Of a stretch of DNA of 35,768 nucleotides, positions 28,507 through 35,768 are shown in pieces. The notes beneath the pieces were generated by a model. That model worked only from the letters and a program-made list of their open reading frames with translations, was not told where the DNA came from and did not search any database. Source of the stretch: AG-12 sp027339635. GTDB lineage: Bacteria > Chloroflexota > Dormibacteria > Aeolococcales > Bog-877. Position numbers and translations under genes: made by a program. The DNA lies in NCBI GenBank assembly GCA_027339635.1, contig DAHWNZ010000022.1, positions 1-35,768 of the forward strand, given 5' to 3'. How positions within the stretch are numbered: position 1 is the stretch's first letter; the number at the start of each line of letters is the position of its first letter.

Positions 28507-30855
28507 TTGGCCGCGCCCCAGACCTCGCAAGTCGACGACCTTCTCTCCACTGCCGTTCCCGCCTTCGAGCACTGGGAGGTGCTCAAGGACGTCATCGACG
28601 AGGTCATCGACATCTCTCTCAACTACCGGCAGTCGGGGCACCCAGGGGGGTCCCGTTCCAAGGTCCATCTGCTGCTGGCGACGCTGCTGTCGGGAGCGAT
28701 GAGGTGGGACATCCAGCATCCCTGGCGCCGCTTCGGGGACCGCTTCGTGCTCTCGGCCGGTCATACGGTGCCCCTGGTCTACGCCACCCTGGCAGTGCTC
28801 AACGAGGCGCTACGGACCCGCTTCGAAATGGACTCGGATCCCAGATTCTCATTCCCCGACGACGGCCGGTGGGCCCTGACCTGGGAGGACATGCTCTCGC
28901 TGCGCCACCGCGGCGGACTACCCGGTCACGCCGAGATGAGCGGAAAGACCCTCTTCCTCAAGTTCAACACCGGGCCCTCCGGGCACGGGATGCCCCCCGC
29001 GGCTGGGGAGGCGCTCGCGCTCAAGCTGGCGGGGGCAGACGATGTCAAGGTCTTCTGCGTGGAGGGCGAGGGGGGGCTGACCCCGGGGGCGGCTCACGAG
29101 ACCAAGAACTCCGCCTGGGGCCTGGGCCTCGACAACCTCATCTTCCTCGTCGACTGGAATGACTTCGGAATCGACCTTCGCAGAGCATCCGCCGTCGTCC
29201 CGGGAGATCCCCGGCAATGGTTCGAACCGTATGGCTGGCGGGTCCTGGGGACCGAGCAGGGCATGGAGTGGGAGCCCGTCACCCGCACCGTGCTGCAGGT
29301 GGCAAGAGGGGACAACCCCGGCCGCGTGCCGTCCGCCGCCTGGTTCAGGACCAGGAAGGGGCGCGGCTACGGCAAGTACGACGCCCCCTCCCATGGCACC
29401 CCCCACGCCATGAACAGCAGCGAGTTCTGGAGCGGCCGCAAGGAATTCATGGCGAGGTATGGAGTCACCTACATGGGGGTCGACGACGCGGCCCCTTCGC
29501 AAGCGGAGGCCCTGGTCGGCCAGGCCCACCACAACCTGAGGGCTGCCGTCGGGGTCCTGCGCCAGCGGCCTGGCCTGGTCCGGTACCTTTCGGACAGGCT
29601 CCTTGAGATCGCCAGCTCGGTGCCAGATGAGATTGAAGGGTTCAATCTGGGAGATGGGCGCCGCAGAATCTTCGCCGACCCCAGGATCACCGACTTCCGC
29701 AGCTACCCGAAGGGTATGTATCGGGCCCCAGGAGAGCGCCAGCCGAACCGGGCCGCCCTGGCTCAGTGGGGCAGCTTTGTCAATGCCCTCGCCCGGTCGG
29801 ACTATGGGCGCCCACTGTTCATCGTGAGTTCAGCGGACCTTGCCGACTCGACCAACATCAGCGGCTTCGGCAAGGACTGGGACGCCACCCCGGGATGGGG
29901 ATGGTACGAGCGTGACAGCAACCCCCGGGGCGCCGTCCTCCCCCAGGAGATAACCGAGTTCACCAACGCGGGCATCAGCGTTGGCATGGCCTCGGTGAAT
30001 CTTGCCGAGGACCCGTTCTCCGACTTCGAGGGATTCTGGACCGCCTGCTCCACCTACGGTTCCTTCAGCTATCTCAAATACGGGGAGATGCGTCTCTTCA
30101 GCCAGCTGGCCCAGGACTGCGAGCTCAAGGTCGGCAAGGTGCTCTGGATAGCCGGGCATTCCGGGCCCGAGACGGCGGAGGATTCCAGGACGCACTTCGG
30201 GATCTTCTCTCCGGGGGTGACCCAGCTCTTCCCGGCGGGCCAGGTGATCGACCTCCACCCGTGGGAATACAACGAGGTCCCGGTCGTCCTCGGAGCGGCC
30301 CTGAGGACCGCAGCACCCATCATCGCCCTGCATCTGACGCGACCCCCCATCTCGATCCCCGACCGAGAGGGGCTGCGGATGCCCTCACATTTTGAAGCGG
30401 CTCGCGGCGCCTACCTGATCCGCGCCTATCGAAGCGATCTTCCAGAGCAGGGCACGGTCTTCATCCGGGGCACCCTGCCCACGGCCAACCTGGTCTCCAT
30501 CCTGCCCGACCTGGACCGCCGGGGCCTCAACCTGAAGATCGTCGCCGCGATCAGCCCGCAGCTATTCGCGCTCCAGGATGAGGCGTATCGCACCGCCACG
30601 GTGACTCCGGAGGACCGCATCAACGCCATGGTGGTGACCAACGGAGCACGCCGACTGATGCACGACTGGGCGTCTGGCCCTATCGTTGACCAATACTCTC
30701 TATCCCCCGACTGGGACGACCGCTGGCGGACCGGCGGCAGCGTTGAGGAGGTAATGGAGGAGGCGCACCTCACGGCAGGGCACATCCTGGCGGCTCTGGA
30801 GCGCTTCGCTGCGGACTCAGACAAGCGACGGTCGCTGCTGCGCCCTCAGCTCTGA
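28507..30855 (+). CDS. Large transketolase-like thiamine diphosphate enzyme
   Basis: The protein has 782 residues, clearly longer than the usual 620-700 of transketolase. The TPP half has YRQSGHPGGSRSKVHLLLAT (about 40-60), SAGHTVPLVYA, GPSGHGMPPAAGEALALKLA and the metal/TPP stretch VEGEGGLTPGAAHETKNSAW to DNLIFLVDWNDFGID. The canonical GDG is GEG here, while the closing Asn is kept. Central and C-terminal domains follow (WTACSTYGSFSYLKYGEMRL; LWIAGHSGPETAEDSRTHFG; LPTANLVSILPDLDRRGLNL). It probably transfers a two-carbon unit between sugar phosphates, completing the pentose phosphate set at 12-17.5 kb, but a different ketose substrate is possible. The TTG at 28507 has GGAGGT six bases upstream. 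An upstream in-frame TTG at 28462 is less likely. Confidence 0.82.
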   Translation: MAAPQTSQVDDLLSTAVPAFEHWEVLKDVIDEVIDISLNYRQSGHPGGSRSKVHLLLATLLSGAMRWDIQHPWRRFGDRFVLSAGHTVPLVYATLAVLNEALRTRFEMDSDPRFSFPDDGRWALTWEDMLSLRHRGGLPGHAEMSGKTLFLKFNTGPSGHGMPPAAGEALALKLAGADDVKVFCVEGEGGLTPGAAHETKNSAWGLGLDNLIFLVDWNDFGIDLRRASAVVPGDPRQWFEPYGWRVLGTEQGMEWEPVTRTVLQVARGDNPGRVPSAAWFRTRKGRGYGKYDAPSHGTPHAMNSSEFWSGRKEFMARYGVTYMGVDDAAPSQAEALVGQAHHNLRAAVGVLRQRPGLVRYLSDRLLEIASSVPDEIEGFNLGDGRRRIFADPRITDFRSYPKGMYRAPGERQPNRAALAQWGSFVNALARSDYGRPLFIVSSADLADSTNISGFGKDWDATPGWGWYERDSNPRGAVLPQEITEFTNAGISVGMASVNLAEDPFSDFEGFWTACSTYGSFSYLKYGEMRLFSQLAQDCELKVGKVLWIAGHSGPETAEDSRTHFGIFSPGVTQLFPAGQVIDLHPWEYNEVPVVLGAALRTAAPIIALHLTRPPISIPDREGLRMPSHFEAARGAYLIRAYRSDLPEQGTVFIRGTLPTANLVSILPDLDRRGLNLKIVAAISPQLFALQDEAYRTATVTPEDRINAMVVTNGARRLMHDWASGPIVDQYSLSPDWDDRWRTGGSVEEVMEEAHLTAGHILAALERFAADSDKRRSLLRPQL

Positions 30856-31076
30856 GAAGTCGGGTCCGCACCGCGACCGCGGGACAAGAGCATTTTGGCC
30901 CCGATCGGTACGGCCCAGGAGAGAGACCATACGGATCGGCGCCTGCGGCCGTGCCGAGAACAGGTGAGGGACAGAAGGGCATCCTGGCCACCGATCGATG
31001 GCCCCCTGTCCGAGTCTAACCGCGCGATCGGCGCCGCGGCCCGGTCCGGCTCCGGCCCCACCCGCAATGAGGTGCG
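30856..31076. other. Convergent intergenic region, no gene seen
   Basis: These 221 bases lie between two convergent stops. Only weak stems are present (for example GGCCA/TGGCC at about 30986-31004) and there is no T-rich terminator. On the minus strand TTAGACTCGGAC (near 31014-31025) resembles the TAGACTCGAG promoter string but has no start codon at the right distance. Confidence 0.4.
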
Positions 31077-32552
31077 TCAGTAGGTGCCGAGGATGCTGAG
31101 AGCGGGATCCCCGGGCCCGATCTCGAAGCTCCCCTGGTCCTCCGGGGCGAAGTCCCACAGGAGCTCCCCGACCACCCCCGCCTGGGTCATGGCGTTGAAT
31201 TTGGCCTGGAACAGGTCGGCGCGCTCCTGCAGAGTGGAGGGCGAAATCGTGGCCGGGTCGATGCCCATCTCGCCGACGAAAATGGGCTTGTTGTCCGCGT
31301 GACACATGGTGACCGCGGTCTGCAGGTTGGGCGCGGTCGGGTTCCCCATCGGATCTGTGGGGTAGTTGTAGTCATGGAAGGTGCACACGTCGATGGTGGG
31401 GATCGCGTTCAGCGCCTGGTAGTCGCCCGCCCAGTCGCCACAGGAGTCGTCCTGGATTCCGAATGACAGAAGATGGTTGGGGTCGATCGACTTCACCAAG
31501 GAGCCCATGTCCTCCCCGAAGGACATCAGAGCGTCGAAGGGCCCGGGCTCGGCGGGGCAGGGCCCGGTGCCGCCCGCCTGGGCCTCGTTCACCAGCTCCC
31601 ACATCATGACGGTGGGATTGTCCTTGTAGCGCGCCACCACGTCCGCGACATACTGCCGGTACGGCACGATGTCACCGGGGTACACCGTGTCCTTGTACCC
31701 GCTTTGATACCAGGCCATCGTCTTGACGCCGCCGTCGCAGTAGTCCCACTCATCGGTAAGGTCCATGATCACCCGCTCGCCGTGAGCCGCCGCGGCCGCG
31801 AGCACCTGGTCGAAGGGGGCCCAGTTGAACTGGCCGTTGGACACCACGAACTGCTGGAACGCCCAGAAACGGAAGACGTTCTGGCCGGGCCCGATCTCCT
31901 GCAGCGCGGTGTCCGGGTTCAGGTACGGCACGCATCCACCGTTGGACGCGACGTTGTACACGTTCATGCCCTCGAACCGATATGGCTGTCCGTTCAGGGT
32001 CAGCTGGGTGCCGTCGCGCTGCACGAAGCCGGTTGGACTCTGAGGCGGTGCGCTGCTCGGACTTGGGGTCGATGTAGGAGAGGCGGTGGGCTGGGCGGTT
32101 GGGGTTGGGGTGGGCGATGCCTTGGGCCGCCCCTGACCGCCCGTTGACCCGGAGGCGTTGGCCACCCGCACCACCAGCGACACCTCGGATGACCTGCCCG
32201 AGCCCTCAACCGCCAGCGCGGTCAGCTTGGCCGGGCCGTTCGGGTAACGCTCGCTGTCAAAGTTGAGCCGCCATCTCGACACCGAGCGAGTCACCATGGC
32301 GCTGGATCCGTTCACGTCCAGCACCAGGTGGGTGTCCTGAGGCGCATGCGTGACCCTACCTGTGACCTCCACCTCCCCCCGCACCGTGCTTCCAGGCGAA
32401 GGCGATTGGATGCTGACCTTGAGCGCCGCCGGAGACGACACCCAGGTCGTGGGGTTGGGGGCGCTGGCCAGGAAGGCGGCCGCCGCGAAGAGGGATCCCA
32501 GCGAGGTGAGGCTCGCGAAGAGAACACGGATGCCGCGCACCCTAAGCCACAC
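31077..32552 (-). CDS. Secreted GH5-like glycoside hydrolase (mannanase/cellulase type)
   Basis: The protein has 491 residues. An N-terminal signal peptide (RVLFASLTSLGSLFAAAAFL, cleavage around 31-35) has no lipobox cysteine. An Ig-like beta domain follows at about 43-132 (SIQSPSPGSTVRGEVEVTG), then a Pro/Thr/Ser linker at 142-174 and a (beta/alpha)8 catalytic domain at 175-491. Acid/base Glu323 lies in WELVNEAQ, the nucleophile Glu428 in IFVGEMGI, and FRFW, TFHDY and LLWDF are as expected for GH5/clan A enzymes resembling endo-beta-mannanases. It should act outside the cell on plant or fungal polysaccharide. The GTG at 32552 has GGAG eight bases upstream. A second GTG four codons later is possible. 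The 200 bases upstream show no gene and no promoter I trust. Confidence 0.85.
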   Translation of the reverse strand: MWLRVRGIRVLFASLTSLGSLFAAAAFLASAPNPTTWVSSPAALKVSIQSPSPGSTVRGEVEVTGRVTHAPQDTHLVLDVNGSSAMVTRSVSRWRLNFDSERYPNGPAKLTALAVEGSGRSSEVSLVVRVANASGSTGGQGRPKASPTPTPTAQPTASPTSTPSPSSAPPQSPTGFVQRDGTQLTLNGQPYRFEGMNVYNVASNGGCVPYLNPDTALQEIGPGQNVFRFWAFQQFVVSNGQFNWAPFDQVLAAAAAHGERVIMDLTDEWDYCDGGVKTMAWYQSGYKDTVYPGDIVPYRQYVADVVARYKDNPTVMMWELVNEAQAGGTGPCPAEPGPFDALMSFGEDMGSLVKSIDPNHLLSFGIQDDSCGDWAGDYQALNAIPTIDVCTFHDYNYPTDPMGNPTAPNLQTAVTMCHADNKPIFVGEMGIDPATISPSTLQERADLFQAKFNAMTQAGVVGELLWDFAPEDQGSFEIGPGDPALSILGTY

Positions 32553-32752
32553 AGCTGGCTCCAGTTGGGTGGGATAGCGATGGACCGCAGGGCTTCATCT
32601 TGCTACCTCAAAGGTGATTCAGGCGCGGACAGAGCCCACAAGATGGCCAGGGCCAGAAGGGGCAGAGCCGAATGACCCCAGTATGTCCGAGACCCCGGCC
32701 CGGTGCGGCCCATGTTACCGATGCGTGACAAAGCCCAAGCCGCACGACCGTC

Positions 32753-33496
32753 TCAGCTTGGCATCAGGAAATTCTCAGGGGCCAAACTCCTTGCATAGCT
32801 CGGCAATCGGGCCCCGACCACGTTCGCCGCGACCGCGCCGACAAACCCCCTTCCAAACTCTATTTGCGCCAGCGAGAACTCTGATCTCGGGGCTGCCGAT
32901 CCCCGGTCCGAAGAGGTTCGCGGTTCACCTGGCCCCCCACCCTGTGGACCTTCAATCGGGGAGTCCCCCAAGCCTGCGCCGCTCGCCTTCAGCGCCGCCT
33001 CCCGCCTGGTCCAGATCTGACAGAAGCGCAGCGCTCGGTCCGCGTCCGTAGCGCACCGCGCCAACTCCTCGCGGTCCCCTGAGCTGAGCACGGCGATGGC
33101 ATCGCGGATCTCGCCGGGCTCGCCCGGTACCCGCTCGACGTCCACCCCAACCTCGCAGGAGTTGGCCACCGCCAGCGCCAGCAAGTCATGCGAGTGGGAG
33201 ATGCTGAACCGGAGCCAAGCTGTCGCGGGGAGGGCGAGCCAGGGCTTGCCGCGGGGTGACACCGAGAACTCGAGGGACCCAGGCATGAGTCCGAGGTAGG
33301 CTCCGATCACCGACCTGAGCCACCACCGTGTCTGCATGTAGCGCAAGCGGTCGACGTCGCTACGGAAGCGCCCGGCGCGCTCCAGTTCCTCAGCACTAAG
33401 GGCGTCCGTCCACCCACGGGGGAGACCGCCGGGGCCCGGAGCGGTGACCTGCCAGACGTGGACCTCGGTCGGTCGGGGCCGCTCCAGCGAGTACAC
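32753..33496 (-). CDS. 4'-phosphopantetheinyl transferase, Sfp type
   Basis: The protein has 247 residues. It transfers phosphopantetheine from CoA to a serine of acyl or peptidyl carrier proteins. Motifs are SPRGKPWL (P1 area), FSISHSHDLLALAVA with the Ser-His that binds CoA, VGVDVERV with the Mg-binding Asp/Glu, and WTRREAALKASGAGLG, the W-x-x-K-E-A-x-x-K block with Arg in place of the first Lys. The gene follows the A-TE gene after 15 bases and starts with GTG, so the two are probably co-transcribed. That makes it notable that the neighbouring protein has no carrier domain. The real client may be encoded beyond the window or elsewhere. Confidence 0.88.
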   Translation of the reverse strand: MYSLERPRPTEVHVWQVTAPGPGGLPRGWTDALSAEELERAGRFRSDVDRLRYMQTRWWLRSVIGAYLGLMPGSLEFSVSPRGKPWLALPATAWLRFSISHSHDLLALAVANSCEVGVDVERVPGEPGEIRDAIAVLSSGDREELARCATDADRALRFCQIWTRREAALKASGAGLGDSPIEGPQGGGPGEPRTSSDRGSAAPRSEFSLAQIEFGRGFVGAVAANVVGARLPSYARSLAPENFLMPS

Positions 33497-33511
33497 CGCT
33501 TCGCCACCCGG

Positions 33512-35746
33512 TCAGGAGAGCACGCCGGCCCGTCTCAGGCTCCGGCGCGTCAGGTCGACCGCCTCCGCGGTCGCCCCATCTGCCGAGGCTAGCAGACCGG
33601 TCCAGGCCAGCTCATGCGGTGTTATCCGGCCCCGGTGCAACCTCTCCCACCCCAGGGTCGGCGTGCCTGTGGAGCGGAAGAGGTCGCGACTGGCGAAGAG
33701 CTCCAGGGGGACCTGGTTGCCACCCAGGGTCAGCGGGAGCCCCGGGTGATCGGCCAAGGCCGAGGCAGATCCAGGAAGCGGGTGCTCGCCGACCGACCCG
33801 CCCCGGCCGGGGACCGCCGGGCGAGTACGCGCAAGCCCTGTATCGGGCCTGCGCCACGACCGCCGCCGCCAGCCCGGGGGGCGGCCGAGCACGTCAGGGT
33901 GGGGTGCCTCGTAGAGGCCGAGCCACGCCACCTTAGCCCCCGCAGCCTCGAGCGCGGTGGCGACCTGGTAGGCGACACTGCCCGCCTTCCCATACCCTGC
34001 GAGCAGGTAGGGGCCCCGCGGTTGCATGCGCCTGATGGTGGCGAGGACCGCATCCGCGCAGGTCCCGTCACCACCACCATCGAGAAGCTCGGGACGGGGA
34101 GGCAGGATCACGGCGGGAGGGGTGAGTCCCAAACCCCTACCGAATAGTTCCATGCTGGAGACGGCCTCGACGGTGGGAGCGAGCACATACAGGGGCACGG
34201 ACTGCTGCGCTGGCGGCTCCTCCTCCCCTCCCCCCTGATCTGGGTCAACCTTCAGCACGGCCTTCCCGGACGAGTTGACCGGCAGGGAATCGACCACCAC
34301 GAACTCCGACGGAATCATGTACTGCGGCAGCACTTCGCTCAGAGCCGTGCGCAGGTCGGCCGCCGTCGGTGAGGGGCCATAAGCGTGACTCGGAACCACG
34401 TAGGCAACCAGCGACGAGTCACCAACCGCGTCGCGACGGACCATCACCTTGGCTTGGGCCAACCTGGCCCGGTGCACTAGCGCCAGCTCAATCTCGGCCA
34501 GCTCCACCCGGTTGCCGCGCACCTTCACCTGGCCGTCCACCCGGCCGCCGAACATCAAAGCCCCGTCGCTGCGCCAAGAGCCCATGTCTCCCGTGCGGTA
34601 GAGCCGCTCCCCGGGGCGGAACGGGTGGGGAACGAATTGTTGCTCGGTCAATTCGGGGTGTTGGAGGTACCCGCGGGCGAGGCCGACTCCACCGATGAAG
34701 ATCTCGCCGACCTCGCCCCGGGGCACGCGCCGCATGTCGGAATCCAACACACATACCTGAGTGTTGGCGACCGGCCTTCCGATCGGGACCGGGTCCTCCC
34801 CTTCCTGATAGGGCCAGAAGGTGGACACCACGGTGGTCTCGGTCGGCCCGTAGAGGTTGCTGAAGCGGACGCCATCGCCAAACCTGCGGTGGGCTTCGGC
34901 GGCGAGCGCACCGCTCAACGCCTCCCCCCCGACCACCACCTCCCGCAGGGACCGACAGCGCTCCGCCTCTCCCTCCTCGAGGAAGAGGCGGAGCATGGAC
35001 GGCGTGAAGCTCACCATGGTCACCCCGGAGCGCCTTATCGCAAGCCCAATGGCCCGCGGATCGCGCTGACCGCTCGGCTCCAGCAGCACGGTGGCCGCGC
35101 CCCGGATGAGCGGGCAGAAAATCTCCCACACCGAGACGTCGAAGCCCATGGGCGCCTTCTGCAGCACCCGGTCGCGGCTGAGCATCCCCAGCCAACGCCC
35201 GCGCCAGAGCAGATGATTCGTGATGGACCGGTGCTCGATCATCACTCCCTTGGGCTTACCGGTGGAGCCCGAGGTGTAGATCACGTAGGCCAGATCTCTC
35301 CCGCCGGTCGCGCTGGGGGCCAAAGCATCCAGAGGTCCCGGGGCCAGCTGGGCGCGCTCGATGAGCACCTGCGGTGGTCCGGACTCGGGCAATCTCTCTA
35401 CCAGGCGGCCCTCGGTTATCACCACGGCCGGGGCTGCTTCGTCCAGGATCCCCGCCAGGCGGGCCATCGGCTGCTCCGGGTCCAGCGGCAGGTAGGCGCC
35501 CCCTGCCTTCAGGGCCGCATAAAGGGCCACCACGAACTGGCACGAGCGCTCCAGGCAGATCCCGACCAGGACATCCGGGCCTACCCCGTATCGCTGGGCG
35601 TCGGCCGCAACCAGGGTCGCCCGGTCCTCCAGCTCTGCATATGTGAGCTGCCCATCGGGGGCGATGACCGCTGGGAGGTGCGGCGTCGCGGCCGCCTGGG
35701 CGGCGACCAAGTCATGCAGGAGCAGCCCACCATCGGGGAGGGCCAT
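33512..35746 (-). CDS. NRPS-like adenylation protein with degenerate thioesterase domain, no carrier domain
   Basis: From the ATG at 35746 it has 744 residues. The frame stays open to the window edge, so a longer protein cannot be excluded. Residues about 8-505 are an amino acid adenylation domain: A3 YTSGSTGKPKG (157-167), A4 FDVSVWEIF, A5 NLYGPTETT, A7 YRTGD, A8 GRVDGQVKVRGNRVELAEIE, A10 LPVNSSGK with the catalytic lysine near 495. Selectivity positions read by eye are D-V-W-S-V-G-L-V-V-K, which I cannot assign to a substrate. No LGGxS carrier domain follows. Instead a Gly/Glu linker leads into a thioesterase-like domain (about 517-744) where the GxSxG serine is Gly586 (AGYGKAG) and the final histidine is not evident. 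It may adenylate an amino acid for a separate carrier. Confidence 0.85.
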   Translation of the reverse strand: MALPDGGLLLHDLVAAQAAATPHLPAVIAPDGQLTYAELEDRATLVAADAQRYGVGPDVLVGICLERSCQFVVALYAALKAGGAYLPLDPEQPMARLAGILDEAAPAVVITEGRLVERLPESGPPQVLIERAQLAPGPLDALAPSATGGRDLAYVIYTSGSTGKPKGVMIEHRSITNHLLWRGRWLGMLSRDRVLQKAPMGFDVSVWEIFCPLIRGAATVLLEPSGQRDPRAIGLAIRRSGVTMVSFTPSMLRLFLEEGEAERCRSLREVVVGGEALSGALAAEAHRRFGDGVRFSNLYGPTETTVVSTFWPYQEGEDPVPIGRPVANTQVCVLDSDMRRVPRGEVGEIFIGGVGLARGYLQHPELTEQQFVPHPFRPGERLYRTGDMGSWRSDGALMFGGRVDGQVKVRGNRVELAEIELALVHRARLAQAKVMVRRDAVGDSSLVAYVVPSHAYGPSPTAADLRTALSEVLPQYMIPSEFVVVDSLPVNSSGKAVLKVDPDQGGGEEEPPAQQSVPLYVLAPTVEAVSSMELFGRGLGLTPPAVILPPRPELLDGGGDGTCADAVLATIRRMQPRGPYLLAGYGKAGSVAYQVATALEAAGAKVAWLGLYEAPHPDVLGRPPGWRRRSWRRPDTGLARTRPAVPGRGGSVGEHPLPGSASALADHPGLPLTLGGNQVPLELFASRDLFRSTGTPTLGWERLHRGRITPHELAWTGLLASADGATAEAVDLTRRSLRRAGVLS

Positions 35747-35768
35747 GCTCTCCCCGTTCTCCAAATGG

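Noticed and set aside
32560..32660. Cyclic di-GMP or other riboswitch before the GH5 gene (GAGGTAGCAAG segment)
   Set aside because: The GACGCAAAGCC and GGGTTACC elements are missing and no consistent stems were found.
1..35768. tRNA, rRNA, CRISPR arrays
   Set aside because: No TTCGAATC-type T-loop with a matching acceptor stem, no rRNA-like stretches and no regularly spaced direct repeats were seen in the intergenic DNA.

Overview
The window is high-GC bacterial DNA, densely packed, with short intergenic gaps and many 4-bp start/stop overlaps. At least six genes have a TANNNT hexamer exactly 6 nt before an ATG/GTG, which suggests frequent leaderless transcription. An F420-type (DUF385) protein and frequent GTG/TTG starts also point to a high-GC Terrabacteria lineage such as Actinomycetota, Chloroflexota or Dormibacterota. 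The sequence alone does not settle which. I see no rRNA, tRNA, CRISPR array or intact transposase.

Layout. (1) 1-4126, minus strand: an aromatic amino acid operon, trpL-trpE-trpG-aroH-aroF-tyrA (tyrA cut by the window edge). It is preceded by a promoter, a short leader peptide with two Trp codons and an intrinsic terminator, so it looks controlled by tryptophan attenuation. (2) 4294-6224, plus: two bacterial PH-domain (DUF304) membrane proteins. (3) 6192-7354, minus: ECF sigma factor and zinc-finger anti-sigma factor. (4) 7429-9123, plus: a quinone-oxidoreductase-like MDR enzyme and a hypoxanthine-type phosphoribosyltransferase, closed by a perfect GC hairpin. (5) 9137-11982, minus: an NCS1 nucleobase permease under a promoter buried in an inverted repeat, and an unusual DedA-RDD-winged-helix fusion. 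(6) 12186-17515, minus: a pentose-phosphate/glycolysis operon zwf-gnd-tal-pgi. (7) 17640-19493, minus: a Dph6-like ATP pyrophosphatase, a DUF5522 Cys-rich miniprotein and a DODA-type dioxygenase. (8) 19821-22883, plus: peptide release factor 3 and nicotinate phosphoribosyltransferase. (9) 22909-24126, minus: a class V aminotransferase that lacks the desulfurase cysteine. (10) 24368-27330: a DrrAB-like ABC exporter divergent from a MarR regulator. A shared palindrome lies between them, and inverted IS21-like repeat remnants flank the module. (11) 27410-30855: a DUF385 protein, an OsmC-like protein and a large transketolase-like TPP enzyme. (12) 31077-35768, minus: an NRPS-like adenylation-thioesterase protein with no carrier domain and no thioesterase serine, an Sfp-type phosphopantetheinyl transferase, and a secreted GH5-like glycoside hydrolase.

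How the parts work together. Regions 1 and 6 are coherent pathways: chorismate supply and its tryptophan/tyrosine branches, and the oxidative plus non-oxidative pentose phosphate route. That route makes the erythrose-4-phosphate that AroF consumes, and the transketolase-like protein at 28.5 kb could complete it. The most unusual items are the trp leader controlling the wider aromatic pathway, the DedA-RDD-wHTH fusion, the A-TE protein beside a PPTase, and the recurring leaderless promoter signature.
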